The notes under the pieces: generated by a model
Seen by the model: only the letters and a program-made list of their open reading frames with translations
Database searches by the model: none
What the model was told of the DNA's origin: nothing
In this document: in pieces, positions 12,121-23,592 of the stretch
Position numbering within the stretch: position 1 is the first letter of the stretch
Layout: the number at the start of each line of letters is the position of its first letter
From: Alligator mississippiensis
Taxonomy: Eukaryota; Chordata; Crocodylia; Alligatoridae
Direction of reading: 5' to 3'
NCBI RefSeq assembly: GCF_030867095.1
Contig: NC_081829.1
Coordinates: forward strand, 54,392,491 to 54,456,490
Length of the DNA: 64,000 nucleotides
Program-made: the position numbers and the translations under genes

Positions 12121-13156
12121 TGAGGAGGAGGGAGGTCAGGTGGGGGGCAGAGGCAGTGGAGGTTGCTGGCAGGAGGAGATGGTGAGGTTGACAGGAGGAG
12201 GGGGGCAGGTGTGGCAGGCCAGCAGGGGGTGCTCCTGCGTTGAGCCACCCGCCTCACTGTGCCCGACCACCTTACAGGCTCCAAGTGCCTCACGTCTGGC
12301 TGACCCCCTTCCTGGAGCGCACCTGCTAGCCTGGGGGTAGAACTGCCACCACCCAGGGATTGGCTTGATTCTGGCTATGCGCCCCCTGGGAAACACAGGC
12401 GTAGTAGCCCTCGAGGGTACTTGACTCACTTCAAGAACTTGGGGTGCTTCCCTCAGTTGGAAGTACAAGTAGTGATCTCCCTTAGTCAGCCAAACCAAGG
12501 GGACCCCAAGGCATAATCTAGACCCACGCCCAGTAAGTCTCCCTCGCTAGGTACAAAGGAGAACTTTATTGGTTAAAAGGGGTAGGGTTGGAATAGGGTA
12601 CAGAGTTGAGCAGTATCAGAGAAATCCCATATAGCAAACAGGGTGTCTGGGGTAGCCTTTGATCATGCATCTGAGTTACTGCAAGCTCTATATCTAGTTA
12701 GATCTCAGGTAGCTTACAAGTATCATCCAGAGGCAGGTGGAGATTCCCTCTGGAGGCAGGCAGTTCCTTGATCATGAGTTTTGAGAGAGAGACCAAGTCT
12801 CAGATGGTCCAGCTCTTCTCTCTCTCTCTGAGTCTTCCTCATAGCTGCTGCCCCTTCCTCCTGGGCAGCCCTTAACTTATATAGCCCTTATGACCTCACT
12901 TACCTGGTCCAATGGAGGCCAGCACCTGTTGGCTGTCAGCCAACCAATTTGAAATGCATCACTAGTTGCTGGGCAGACTGACAGACTCTAGCTCCCCAGG
13001 GAGCCCAAGCCCCTCACCCAGACAGATGATGGCAGTCACTTAGGCAGAGGGAGCAGGTTTCCCCCCTCCCTCAGGAACGTATCCAGCTCAGGTTACCTAA
13101 AAAGATAGGGTAAGGTGTGTATCCTCTGCTGGGCCCATCCTAACCGAATTGTCACA
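12121..13156 (-). mobile_element. Candidate minus-strand solo LTR
   Basis: Read on the minus strand, the block starts TGTGACAATTCGG (at 13156). It has a TATATAA box (about 12877-12883) in AAGGGCTATATAAGTTAAGG and an AATAAA in CCAATAAAG (about 12554-12561), and ends in CA at 12121. The 6-bp word GAGCAG flanks both sides (12115-12120 and 13157-13162), which could be the target duplication. The left boundary is the weakest part, because surrounding sequence is also GC-rich. No primer site, gag or pol was seen. Confidence 0.4.
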
Positions 13157-14300
13157 GAGCAGAGTTCTTGGGGAGAAACAGACATGGCCTTCTGCCACAG
13201 CAGGTAGCAACTGAAGTTCCAACCTGAACCCTGGGGTTGGGACTGGAGCCAGAGCCACAGCAGCTGTCTGCCCTCACCCACCACAGCCAAATCAAGATGG
13301 GGGGCTTTTCCCCACCAAGTTAAGTAGGGAAGAGCCTCATCTTGGATTTGAGTAAATACCATGTTCTTTTTGTTGTTTTGGGCTTGCTTTATTTCCTGTG
13401 TAGTCTAAGCATAACATTTTTTTAACATTTTCATATTCAGTATATATGAAACACATGGCTTGGCATAGAGATCAAGTACAAGAACCAAAACACAGTTTTG
13501 TAACTTATTTGATTCAAATGAGCCTCACTCTTGAGGTGCCATAACCAAGCTAATCTAGTATGAAGCCCAACCAGAACAGAGACCAAATATCATGCATTGC
13601 TTTGGTGATCTGGTCCTTTGTATATTAGAGTCTAGAATATACCAAAATTCTTTTCACTTGGAATCAAAGCCAGGTAAAAATAGTAATAGCAGGGGTTGGC
13701 AATGTTTTTGGACAGAGTGCTAAATAGTATGCAAGAGTCAACAAGTGGACATAAACTGTGATACACAAATCTCCTGGTTATGAGGTACTCTCAAGTGTCA
13801 AGAGGCTTTATGTACAAACAAAACCCTGGGAAATTAATAAAACAACTCTCCTCTGGTTTAAGGGCATTACACAGGCCAGCTTCCTCTGGTTTTTAACTTT
13901 AAAAAGTCTTTTGTTTCAAGGAATCAAACTGAAATAGTCCCTTTGAAATGTGAATGTTTAATAATCTCTCTTCAGGGAAAATGAAGCAAATCAGTTTCTT
14001 CAGGAACTAAATATTTTAACCCTTGTCTTCACAGACGTAAAATAAAGTTGGGGCCTTAATTCAAAACTTAAATGGTACTTTCTTGTTTCTTTGTTATTGA
14101 AACCAAGTTCTTTTTCTGCTTATAATTGAGAAATATTGTAGTTCCCCATTAGCAACATGATTGTTTATGTCTGTCTCATTTTCTGTCCCTATTCTTTAAC
14201 AAGCTTAATGCATTGCCTGGATAGGCCAGGGTGTTTGTTTGTAATTGCACCAGTTCTCTTCTCTATTCCCCATGTAGACTGAACTATTTGCCCACCTTTA
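13157..14300. other. Intergenic DNA with a lone hAT-like end
   Basis: CAGGGGTTGGCAATGTTTTT at about 13688 looks like a hAT terminus without a partner. The remainder shows nothing recognisable. Confidence 0.45.
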
Positions 14301-15450
14301 AAAGAATGTGTGGGCCTAGCCCACCAAATCACTCATTGGTCTCCCTTAGGCAAGAAGCCACAGGAAAAGGGGGACAACAAAGTTTGTGGGACAAAAAATG
14401 AAAAAACAGGGATGGGAGTGCAGGTCAGAGGTTCAAAACAAACATGCCAAGTGGGGACACCAAGCAGAGCACACCGGACAGCATCCACTGGCCCTCAAAC
14501 GAGCCCAAGGAGCCAGTGGACACTGCCCACTGATACTTTGCTCAGAGATGGGAGCGAATCAAGGAGAGGAAAGTGGCCCCACAGTTCCCCGGGACCCTCC
14601 CAGCCACAGCCTCCTTCCTGGTCAAGTACATGGCCAGCCTGGCCAGGGACAGGAGGATGTTGACCCGGAACTTGGTGGGGCCACGGATGGGGAGTGAATA
14701 AAGAAAAAGGAGTTGGGAATAGTGCAGCCAGAACCTCAGAAGAGGAGGTGCAGGGGCTGCAGCCTGGTGCATTCCAGGTAGGCATTTGCCAGCGTCTCCT
14801 TCTACCCACAAAAAGGAGCAGGTGTTGGGGGCATCTGTGAAGTGCACCAAACCCCATGCAGGCTGAGTAGATTTTTCCAAACTCAGCATGTAGTACTTGC
14901 ATATCCTCATTAAAACTTTGAGATATATATATTTTTTTCTTTGTCTAATACACCACTATATTAAACTACGAAGAGTGGGCAGCATAGGTTTATAAAGAAT
15001 ATATCATACCAGATAAAATACATAAAATACATTATTGCTACTAAGTTGGGGTAAGACACCTAGAACAGCACTGTAGAAGACCTTTGTTGCATCCATATTT
15101 ATTAAATATCTATAGCAGGCCATAAACAGCACAGTAATTAATTCTGCTAGTAATACTAAATTAGAAGGAGTAGTGAACAACTAATAAGACAGCAAAATAA
15201 AAACAGACATAGAAAGAAAAATGAGAATAGACATAGCGAAGTCAGAGTAGATTTGCACTTTATAGCCTAACTAATTAAGGCTGCATACACATGCATTCAA
15301 ATAATCTGCGAGAAATCTCCCAGGTTTGTTCTCTTGGTAATAAAACTTACCCTGAGACGCCTGCAGACATTCAAATGCTGAAGCCCTGAAAAGCAGAGAG
15401 CTTCCAGGGATGATGCTGTCCAGCTAGGGGAGCCCTGTGTACACATCTCA
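14300..15450. other. Intergenic DNA, GC-richer 14300-14900 then AT-rich
   Basis: Overlapping frames on both strands (14310-14910) reflect GC composition. No domain or splice-consistent exon was recognised. Nothing is seen in 14911-15450. Confidence 0.5.
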
Positions 15451-15689
15451 GCATGCTCTGCAAACTACCTCAGTCTGCCTAGAGATAGATACCAGCAGTT
15501 CCAGGGCAGCACTGATTGTCTGACTCAGACTGCCTATATCTCCCTGCAGCACAACATGGAGATTGCGAAAGAGGCATGTTCTGTTCCCTGCTAAGCTACA
15601 GCAGCAGAGTCCAGTAAGCAACAGTCTCCTGGTGGGGGCAGAAGCAAAGTACTCTGGGATGCTGGAGGACATTGGGCAACTGGTGCCTC

Positions 15690-16016
15690 CTGAGTTGGGG
15701 GGGGGGGGCACTTACCCCCCTAGTTGACAGTCAGCAACTGGGTAGAGGTTCCCCCACAGCCAGTCTCGCAGGCCAGGGATGGTCCCCCCGCAGCCAACCC
15801 TGCCAACCCACAGCTACCCACAACTGGCAGCAGCACGCCCCTGGCACTTCCTGGTTGGCAGGATTGGCCATGGGGGACCACTTCTCCTAGTACATTCCCC
15901 AGCCAGCGCTCTCAGGGGGGCCACCAGCACTCTCGCCTGTCCCCCCTTGCCCAGGAACATTGCTGTCAGAGGGTGCACATGCACCCCCGTACACCCTCTC
16001 TGTGTCGCCACTGCTG
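15690..16016 (-). repeat. GC-rich hAT-like DNA element fragment, related to 3600-3935
   Basis: On the minus strand it begins CAGTGGCGACACAGAGAGGG and then GGGTGCATGTGCACCCTCT. This is the same kind of end as the element at 3600. The interior has C-runs and CCAACCC words. Long frames in three phases are compositional. Confidence 0.45.
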
Positions 16017-16929
16017 GAAGACTATGCTGTAGCTTCTCTTTGAAGAGAATGTACACAGATTTTCATTCTTCCAGAAGAAACCCTTCTGGGAATGATTTAA
16101 CCCTGGCTGTTCCCAAATCATTTTTCTCCTGGAGCTGCCATTTTTGCTCTGATGGAAAAATCCTACACTTGTGGTTTCTCCTGGAAAAGAGCTGACTCTT
16201 CCAAGAGAAACTGAATGTGTACACCTGTAAATCAGATGTGTGTGTATATACCATAAGCTTTAATAAAGTGGGGCTCACTTCAGCAGATGCTGTGAAAGGA
16301 TATGCATGGAGCAGTATACACCTTTCATAGCATCTGATGGAGTGCTAGCTCACAAAAGCTTATGGTATATATAGCTCTAATTTAGTTAGCCTGTAAAGTG
16401 AAACTCTACCCTGCCTTCTGCTTGACTTTAGACTAACGCAGCTAACTATGTCTCTCTGCTCAATAAACATGGAAAAAACAACTGTGAGATTCAACCTGGG
16501 AAAAGTAACACCAAAAGGCATAGAATCAAATTCTCTGTAGCAGCTCTGTGCTTTAAAAAGATGACTTGAAGTCGTATTCGTCACTGGTGTCCTCAGAGAC
16601 AATAATCATTTTTTCAGGTAGACATAGGGTCCGATTTTGTTCCCACTGAAATCAACAGCACATTCTGTGTCAACTTGGGCAAGGCCAGACTGGCCCAAAA
16701 GTGTTTGGAGAAAGTTCCAAAAATACACCCTGACCTTTTAATTCCCAGTAAGGAGCAAAATCTGTCAGAACAAGGATTCCAAATCCCTCTATACAAGCTG
16801 CATCAATTTCAAGATGAAAGCACTGCAAACCAAGCCTTGAAGCATGACACTGAGGCTTAATATGAATAACAAGCATTAAAAATGCTTGTGTTTTGTTAAC
16901 CCCCGTCATTATTTTCCCTTTCAGTTTAA

Positions 16930-17510
16930 AGCTACGGGAACCGTCTGAGAGACGGGCGCTGTTGGGTCCTGGAAGTGCTGCGTGACCCCAGGACTGTCCT
17001 CGCTGCTGAGGGCCGTGTAAAGGGTGCCTCAAGACAACCGAGCCCGAGCGGAACAGGCCACGGCCCAGCAGCGGCGCCTGAGGCAGGACCGGGGCACAAC
17101 CAGCCGCGGCGGGGAGGGAGGTGGCTGCAGGGGCGCGGGAACAAGCCGCGCCGTCCGGATACACCGTGACAGCCACGACCCGAGCACCAGTTCTGCTACC
17201 CCGCGCTGCGGCTCAGGCTGATGCGAGGCCTGTCACGGGCCCAGAAGAACAGGCCTAACCCGCGCCTCCTTCGGCTGCAGGAAAGCCCAGGCGGAGGAGG
17301 TGGCGCCCCGCTCCCTCCCATTGGCCACTGGCCCCGCAGGGGGTGGGCACGGAGGCGGCCGCGGGTGGAGCGAATGTACGTAAAGTTTCCTGCCGGGCCC
17401 CATTGCCAGTAGCAGCAGCGATGGCCGAGTGGTTAAGGCGTTGGACTTGAAATCCAATGGGGTCTCCCCGCGCAGGTTCGAACCCTGCTCGCTGCGGCAG
17501 CGCAAGGTTG
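16930..17510. promoter_or_regulatory. CpG-rich island next to tRNA-Ser
   Basis: This is the richest CpG cluster in the window, with many CG dinucleotides (CGGGCGCTG, CCGCGGCGGGG, GGCGGCCGCGGG). It ends at the tRNA-Ser gene. No first exon with a convincing start and donor was recognised. It may serve only the tRNA gene or may be a promoter of an unrecognised transcript. Confidence 0.6.
17415..17496 (+). tRNA. tRNA-Ser, anticodon TGA
   Basis: The gene is 82 nt with 7-bp acceptor arms GCAGCGA...TCGCTGC and discriminator G. The A box is TGGCCGAGTGG, and the anticodon loop ACTTGAAAT has TGA at positions 34-36. It has the long variable arm typical of class II tRNA-Ser, and the B box is GGTTCGAACCC. 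No intron is present, and CCA is not encoded, as in eukaryotes. The arms pair without visible mismatch. It decodes UCA serine codons. A T8 run follows, and it sits at the edge of a CpG island, so it is probably active. Confidence 0.98.
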
Positions 17511-17512
17511 GA

Positions 17513-17520
17513 TTTTTTTT
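17513..17520 (+). terminator. RNA polymerase III terminator of tRNA-Ser
   Basis: A run of eight T residues begins 17 nt after the tRNA 3' end, which is sufficient for Pol III termination. Confidence 0.9.
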
Positions 17521-20500
17521 ATTCGTGCTAAATGAGCTTGCTTGTTGCTAGGCAAGAGGCTGCAGCCAGCATAAAAACTTTGCCTCGGAAGCTCCCTAAA
17601 CACTAGCCACTGAAGAGGCTCCGGGTCCTCCCCCTACCCTCAAAAAGAAGGGGCATTGGAAATGTGGAGATGGACAATAAGCGAACTGAAAAGCACAGCC
17701 CAAAGCACCAAGGAAACAACACTGCCTTCAACCTGGCTCTCCTCATCACCTTCCTAGCTGCGGCCCAGCCCCATGTGCTCTCTGGCCTCTGCCACCTGCT
17801 TGAATTTGGAAAGGGGTTGGATGTCTGTGGCCCAGGCAAGCTAATGTTTTACTTGTTTATAATCCAGGGAAGAAACATTTTAGAGTGGAGTGGGCAAAGG
17901 GTGTGAAACATGTGATGTTTGCAGCCTGTTATGCTGAGCCCATCGCATGCCTTTCACTAGAGAAGAAGGCCTAAGTGACGTGCTCTTTCAATGCACCACA
18001 TCATTTAAAAACCAGCAGCCAGTATTAATGCAGCCATAAGAAATAAATGAACCATTCAAAATTCAGCCACAAATTTCTGCTGTCTATTTTGTCATATGTG
18101 GTTAAGAAGCTATTCACTGTTAAGGTGCATACCTAGTATCTCTAGTGGATTATGGAATAGAGAAGATCCCACACAACTTACTGATTCATTTGATGCACTG
18201 GCTGGGGAAATTTTTGGCTACTTGCACAATTTCACAATGATTACACTCTTAATTCATACAACACAATTTTATTTTAAAATTTTTTGCTACGCATATAACA
18301 CTGCTTAGCTTTAAGAAATACCACAAACATTAAGAATACAATAACTATGTATATCAGAAACAATGCTCCAAATGCACTTCCTTCTCAAACAATGTTATCA
18401 GAATTAATATTACAAAAACAACTACAATTACAACTAAAAGTTAAATTTGAATCACTACTATTATTTTTATAATATACTTACAATCCTAGAATTCCAAGAA
18501 GCCAAACACCTAGATATGCTTTCATTCCTCAGTAGTACAATTTAATGGGTTGGCCTCAGTAGTATGGTTCAATGGGTTGGCCTCAATACTGATAGGACTA
18601 AGTCCCCTTCCTTCAGTCCCTTTCAGGCGCTCCGCAGCTTCAGCGTGAACTATGAGATTCGTGTTCACAGAGAGGATGGTTCAGGTGATCAGTCTGATCC
18701 GGCCTACACTTGCGATTCTTCCTTCGTTGTTCTGCAAGTGAGCTTACCTCCAAATTGGGACAGTAGGTTACAGTTTTTATTGAGCGAGTTGCCATCTTGG
18801 GCCCCTCCTACCCAAACCTGTCACTACTCCCAAATTTGGGCTCGGATCTTACTCAACAGATTCTTTTGCTTGGTAATCAGTTTATTTTCTTGACCATTTT
18901 AATTACTTTGGGGGACTTCCATACTACTGCAAGTGACCTTTTCTTTCCAATTTTTGCAAAGGGCCTAGGGTTTGATCTCTCGGAATGTGGGATGTTTGCT
19001 TAAGGGTCATTTTTAGGTTAACTTTGTTAAAAGCCTCTAAAGATAAAATTCAAGAGTTAAAACTTTGAGCAAAGCAGGACCTTCTGCACGTAGACCAAAA
19101 CAATGGCCTAGATAAGAAGATGAATCTTGTCTTTTTCCTAAACTGGCTAATGGGCAACTATTATAAGCATTCAAATATTACATTCAATATGACACCTAGG
19201 CGGAAAAGTGGAAATAAAAAGGAAATGCAAAAAAAAAGTTTGGTTCAAATGTAGGGGTGTGGCAGGTGTGCCACACCTAAATCTGAGACCTGTTTTCATG
19301 CTGCCAAATCACTTGGTTTTACCAGAGTTGCCCGGAATTCTTAAATGGTCTTAATGTAAGAAATAAGGTGTTCTTCACTTAGGAGCTCTTCCCTGATGCC
19401 TTCTAAAATCTGCAGGCATTAGCTGAGGTCAACTTCATTCAGAAGTCCTCAATGCAAGCCTTCTTTCAACTCAGGCATCAGTTAAGAGGATTTCGTTTAA
19501 TTATCTTTTATTGCAGTGTTCTTAGTTGTGCAATTTTCATCCCAACATTTTAAAGCCCACGCACAAAAACACATGCATGATACTTTTATGTGCAGGGCTG
19601 AAATAATTTTATTTGGGCTGCTGCAAGAAAACAAGTGAAAAATATTCCAGTAATTATGTCGTCTTCACATCTGCATTCATTTTGCTTCTTCAGTCAGAAG
19701 TGTAAGTTAGCCAAGTTCTTAACGTCAGCCACATTTGACTTATGTACCCACAAAATTTCATCTGGAATGTACTGGGTAGCTACAGTTTGTATAATACTAT
19801 ACTCATACAAAATTAATAAATGCAATGATCATGTGTTGAATTTTATTTACTGTAGCAAACTTTTGCTAGAAATACACATGTTGCTCTGTGTTATTTTGCT
19901 AGTTATTTCCTACTGAATATTTGCACTCCGTTTCATAACTTTAAGAAACCTAACAAAGCACCAACCTAATACCAACTTTAAAATAAATACAATCTCTGAT
20001 ATGTCATTTCCATTGACAGAGCTTATTTAGGCTTATTTAGGATATGCTAAGAAAAAAATTAATTGATCTCTTGCATAGAAGAGGAAATGGAAAGTCAGAG
20101 CATATCAGGAATACAGCTGAAACTTTGATTAGCTTCCCAGTTTATTCGATCAGATATTTGCATTTAATGCAGATTTTCTCCTTACAAATGATTATTTTTC
20201 AAGTTTTCAATTCATGAGTAAAAAGGAAGTAGGACAAAGGAATATCCAGGTAATTTTGCAACAGTATTTATTGAAATGCTGCACACTAGAGGTCTGCAGA
20301 AAAAAATTTCAACTCAAATTGTGCCTGGACCTTCCTAATTTTCTCCCTGCAGGCCTATGCAATACTCTTATGATCTTCCCTAATACTATGACCAAATTTC
20401 TGCTTTTTATAGGATTCCTTTTTTCAGTTTCAACTCACTGAAGAGATTGCTGTCTAGCCAGGCTGGCCTGCTGTTACACTTCCTATTCAGATAACAGGGG

Positions 20501-20654
20501 TTAAGTATGCACTGAGTACGCTTCTCCGATAGGTGTTCCCCTAATGTGTTTAAAAAGCTTATTTGAGGTTTTGTCTTGAGCTAAGGATCCAAGCAGCCTG
20601 TTAATTGTAGGACACCATTGGAGCTTAATGGCTTTGCAAATGTTAGTCAGAAAG
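17521..20654. other. Intergenic DNA without a recognised gene
   Basis: Mostly AT-rich. At 18535-18590 there are two tandem copies of a 27-bp unit (CCTCAGTAGTAYRRTTYAATGGGTTGG). Open frames at 18564-19003 and 19635-19916 show no known domain. Some 18600-18760 sequence is GC-richer, but no exon with proper boundaries was supported. Confidence 0.5.
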
Positions 20655-20734
20655 TTAAGGTTCTGCGAGACTTAAGCACCTATGGGCACATGCAGCAAGG
20701 GCGCATCTATAGGGGTGTGTGTTTCCTGTGGGAC

Positions 20735-20770
20735 AAATAGCAGTGGCACATATTTGTGCCACTGCTATTT
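20735..20770. repeat. Perfect 16-bp inverted repeat with 4-nt loop
   Basis: AAATAGCAGTGGCACA is followed by TATT and then its exact reverse complement. Flanking similarity (TTTCCTGTGGGAC versus TTTTTCCAGGGGCAC) suggests it is the core of a palindromic MITE just upstream of the provirus. Confidence 0.8.
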
Positions 20771-20898
20771 TTCCAGGGGCACAGCCCTGAACACGTATTC
20801 TGGCACATGGCAAAGTGACCTGCGTGGGGTAGGGGAGACTGGGACCAGGTCCTATGCTGGTCCCAACCACCTTACCTGGAGTCCTGGGTGCCTCCCGG

Positions 20899-21470
20899 TG
20901 TGGTAAAAATATAGCATAATCTATATTTCCTGCTTTTATAATTGCTTTTGCATATTATCACAATTGCTTTTGCTAAGGCATGTAGGCTAATGATTGATTT
21001 ACGAGTAGAACTACACTTCTACAGACAGAGCCAGGAACAGATGCAATAAATAACTCCTTACAAGAGAGAAGAGAAGAGGGGCAAGAAAAGATGCTGATGT
21101 GGAGAGACCAGACCCTGACTGAAGGATGACCGCGAGGGGCTTAAGAACTGCCCCTGGGAGGGGATTTAAGATGTAAATGAGACATGTAAATTAACCGTCA
21201 TAGAACATGTAACTGCTAAACATACGATGCAAGACGTAATGCTAAGTCTGCCAATAATTGCACAATACGTTGAAATCTATTGTTTACCTTGGCTATAAAA
21301 AAAAGTTTCAAACCCAGTTTGTCATTGGCCCTGATTTGAGCGGCTCAGCTCCTGGGTCGAACTGTTTGCAAACAATAAATCTAAAATTGAACCTAGCCTG
21401 TGTGTGTAACTCTCTCCTGGGGTGGATTGGACAAGCCTCCAGGGGCACGAAACTAGCCGTTTGTGCAACA
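20899..21470 (+). repeat. 5' LTR of the endogenous retrovirus
   Basis: It starts TGTGGTAAAA and ends TTGTGCAACA. The probable core promoter is TATAAAA at 21294-21300, with AATAAA at 21374-21379, giving an R region of gammaretroviral size. It matches the 3' LTR over the full 572 bp. A second TATA-like word present in the 3' LTR (TATATAAA) reads TAAATTAA here (about 21183-21194). Confidence 0.96.
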
Positions 21471-21473
21471 ATT

Positions 21474-21491
21474 TGGCGAGCCAGCCAGGAG
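21474..21491 (+). other. Primer-binding site for tRNA-Arg
   Basis: TGGCGAGCCAGCCAGGAG begins three nt after the 5' LTR. It is complementary to the 3' end of vertebrate tRNA-Arg (arms ...CTGGCTGGCTCG plus CCA), with the next bases also nearly matching. This marks the provirus as a tRNA-Arg-primed (ERV-R-type) element. Confidence 0.88.
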
Positions 21492-21950
21492 TTGCCCTCG
21501 GACCACCCTGGGGTCAGCGACGGAAGCGGTAAAGGTGTCCGTGAAGTGCGCACCAGACTGATTTTGGAGTCTGTCACGGTCACTGGGAACGCGAGTCGGG
21601 ACACCCGGAAGGTTAAAGGCTCTCCACTGAATGAGTCACCCAGGCTGAGCAGGGTCCGAAGAGACGGCGCCAGGGTGTTGGCAGGAGTGAGTATTTGCTT
21701 TCCTTGTGTCATTTGAATAGTCTTTCGGGGAATTTGGAATTTTGGAACGTTCAGTATATAAGTCTGAACATTAGCCCCGGGGACTTTGTTCATTTAAAAA
21801 CATGAGCCGCTGACCAGGTCTGGGACTAAAAGCTGAGTCTAGCCGCCCCAATTCTGCCTGACAAGGTAGTGTCGAATGCAAGGGGGCTCAGCTAGAACCT
21901 CGTGACCCAGTGGACAGGGATCTGAGTGATTTTGTATATTGGTTGACACA

Positions 21951-23592
21951 ATGGGTTCGGGTAGCTCCCGGGAAGAAAGCTCTGCAACCCCATTAGGATG
22001 CATGCTAAGGAACTTCAGTAAGTTCAAAGAAAATTACGGACTAGAAATGTCAAAGGACAGATTGATTACTTTCTGTCAATTGGAATAGCCGTCGTTTGAA
22101 GTGGGGTGGCCGGATGTCGGTTCTTTTGATGTGAAGTTGGCTAATGCAGTGTTAGGTATGATAACAAGGGACGGTCATTGGGATCAGTATCCGTATATAG
22201 ATTGCTGGGTAAGTGCTGTGATAAATCCCATTCCCCCATGAATTCAGAAGTATAAAAAAAAAAATGTGTAAGATGTTATTGGCAAAAAACGCTGGGAGAA
22301 AGCCCCGAGTCCTCTCTGATTCTGACAGTGAGGAAAATCTGGCTCAAGAACTAAGACACAGAAACGAAGCCCGGTCACCGGCCAGTACAAGCACCGGAGA
22401 TCAGAAACCATCACCATCACAAGAATCTGGCCCTAGTGCTCCAAAAAAAGGAGACTCAAAGAGCACCCCAGAATCGACACCCCCATATAAACATAAAAAA
22501 AAATGTGACTCACCCCTGCAAGGGCCCGACCTGGCTCAGCCCTGGCTACCAGGCCACTGGTCCCCAGCATGGTGTTCGCCCCTCTTGAATGGATGGGCAC
22601 CAGATAGACCCCCTCGTTCATCCCATAACCCGGCCCCCAACTATCAGTGTCACATGAGAAAGGTATTGATAGGGAAAAGGGACACCTCCTTTGTTTATGT
22701 GCCTTTCAATACGTCAGATTTGTTCAATTAAAAAAATCAGAATCCCTCTTTCAGAGAGGATCCCGAGAAAATGCAAAACTTGTTTCGGTCAGTAGGGCAG
22801 ACTCACCGCCCCACCTGGGCTGATGTTCAGATGATGTTGCATACCCTTCTGACCTCAGAGAAAAGGCGCTTAGTGCTGGGAACGGCAGATCGAATAGCCA
22901 AAAAGTGCCTAGAAGGAGTGGGAGAAAATATACGGAACATATGCCCCATTGAAAGCCCTGATTGAAATAACAGTTCAGCGGACGGGAGACAGCGTAATCA
23001 TAATTATTTAGGAATTATAGTGAAAGCTCTGGGCAAGGCAGTGCCACGGATAACTAATCTCTCTAAATTGTATAAAGTCCGCCAGGGGAAGGATAAATCT
23101 CCCTCGGTTTTCCTGGAACGTTTGTTCGATGCCTTTAAGAAATTTAGTAACTTAAACCCTGAGGCCCAAGAAAATCAGCGCATGGTGAACCTGATGTTTA
23201 TTGGGCAGGCAGCCCCAGATATAAAAAAGAAGTTGCAAAAGACTGAGGGGGCAGCGGGTAAACCGCTTTCAGAACTTGTAGAGATTGCATATAAAGTTTA
23301 TAGAAATCGTGATCAGGTGGCAGAGAGGAGAGAGAAAAAGCGTGGACAAAAACAGATGGCAATGCTAACAGCTGCTTTGGGCAAAAGCACAAACATTGGC
23401 GGGCGATGGAAGAAAAAACCTGAGGGGGGGCAAAAAAAAGGAAAAGGCCAACCTAAGCCTGACAAATGTGCATATTGCCGAGAGAAAGGTCACTGGAAGA
23501 GGGATTGCCCTAAGCTGAAAGACAAACAGAGGAAAACTCAGCAGGGGGGCCGCCAGATGCGAGCAGAATCCTCAGGGGAAGATAGTAGCTAA
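21951..23592 (+). pseudogene. gag: ERV gag pseudogene (matrix, capsid, nucleocapsid)
   Basis: The ATG at 21951 gives MGSGSS, a plausible N-myristoylation start, followed by a gammaretroviral matrix-like block (ITFCQLE, EVGWP). A PSAP late-domain motif is at 22432-22443. The capsid region runs from about 22740 to 23340. The nucleocapsid has one zinc knuckle, CAYCREKGHWKRDC (C-x2-C-x4-H-x4-C, 23467-23508), in a Lys-rich tail. Breaks are TAG 22086, TGA 22239, a one-base shift in the A-run near 22254-22264, TAA 22729 and TGA 22963. The terminal TAA at 23590 separates gag from protease in the same frame, the layout used for stop-codon readthrough in gammaretroviruses. Confidence 0.92.

Noticed and set aside
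11870-12498. Open frames of 120-134 codons rich in Pro, Ser and Gly
   Set aside because: Low-complexity GC-rich DNA with both strands open. No splice or start context supports a gene.
16670-17176. 168-codon minus-strand frame across the CpG island edge
   Set aside because: CpG-island composition lengthens frames. No homology or splice sites were recognised, and the downstream half is AT-rich and unlike coding sequence.
17233-17505. 90-codon minus-strand frame across the tRNA gene
   Set aside because: It reads through the antisense of tRNA-Ser, so it is not a protein gene.
18564-18893. Possible exon with a 109-codon frame
   Set aside because: The flanks lack convincing acceptor and donor sites, the frame has no domain, and it starts in a tandem 27-bp duplication.
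21308-21793. 161-codon minus-strand frame over the proviral LTR and leader
   Set aside because: No antisense viral gene of this kind is known for gammaretroviruses, and no motif or start context supports it.
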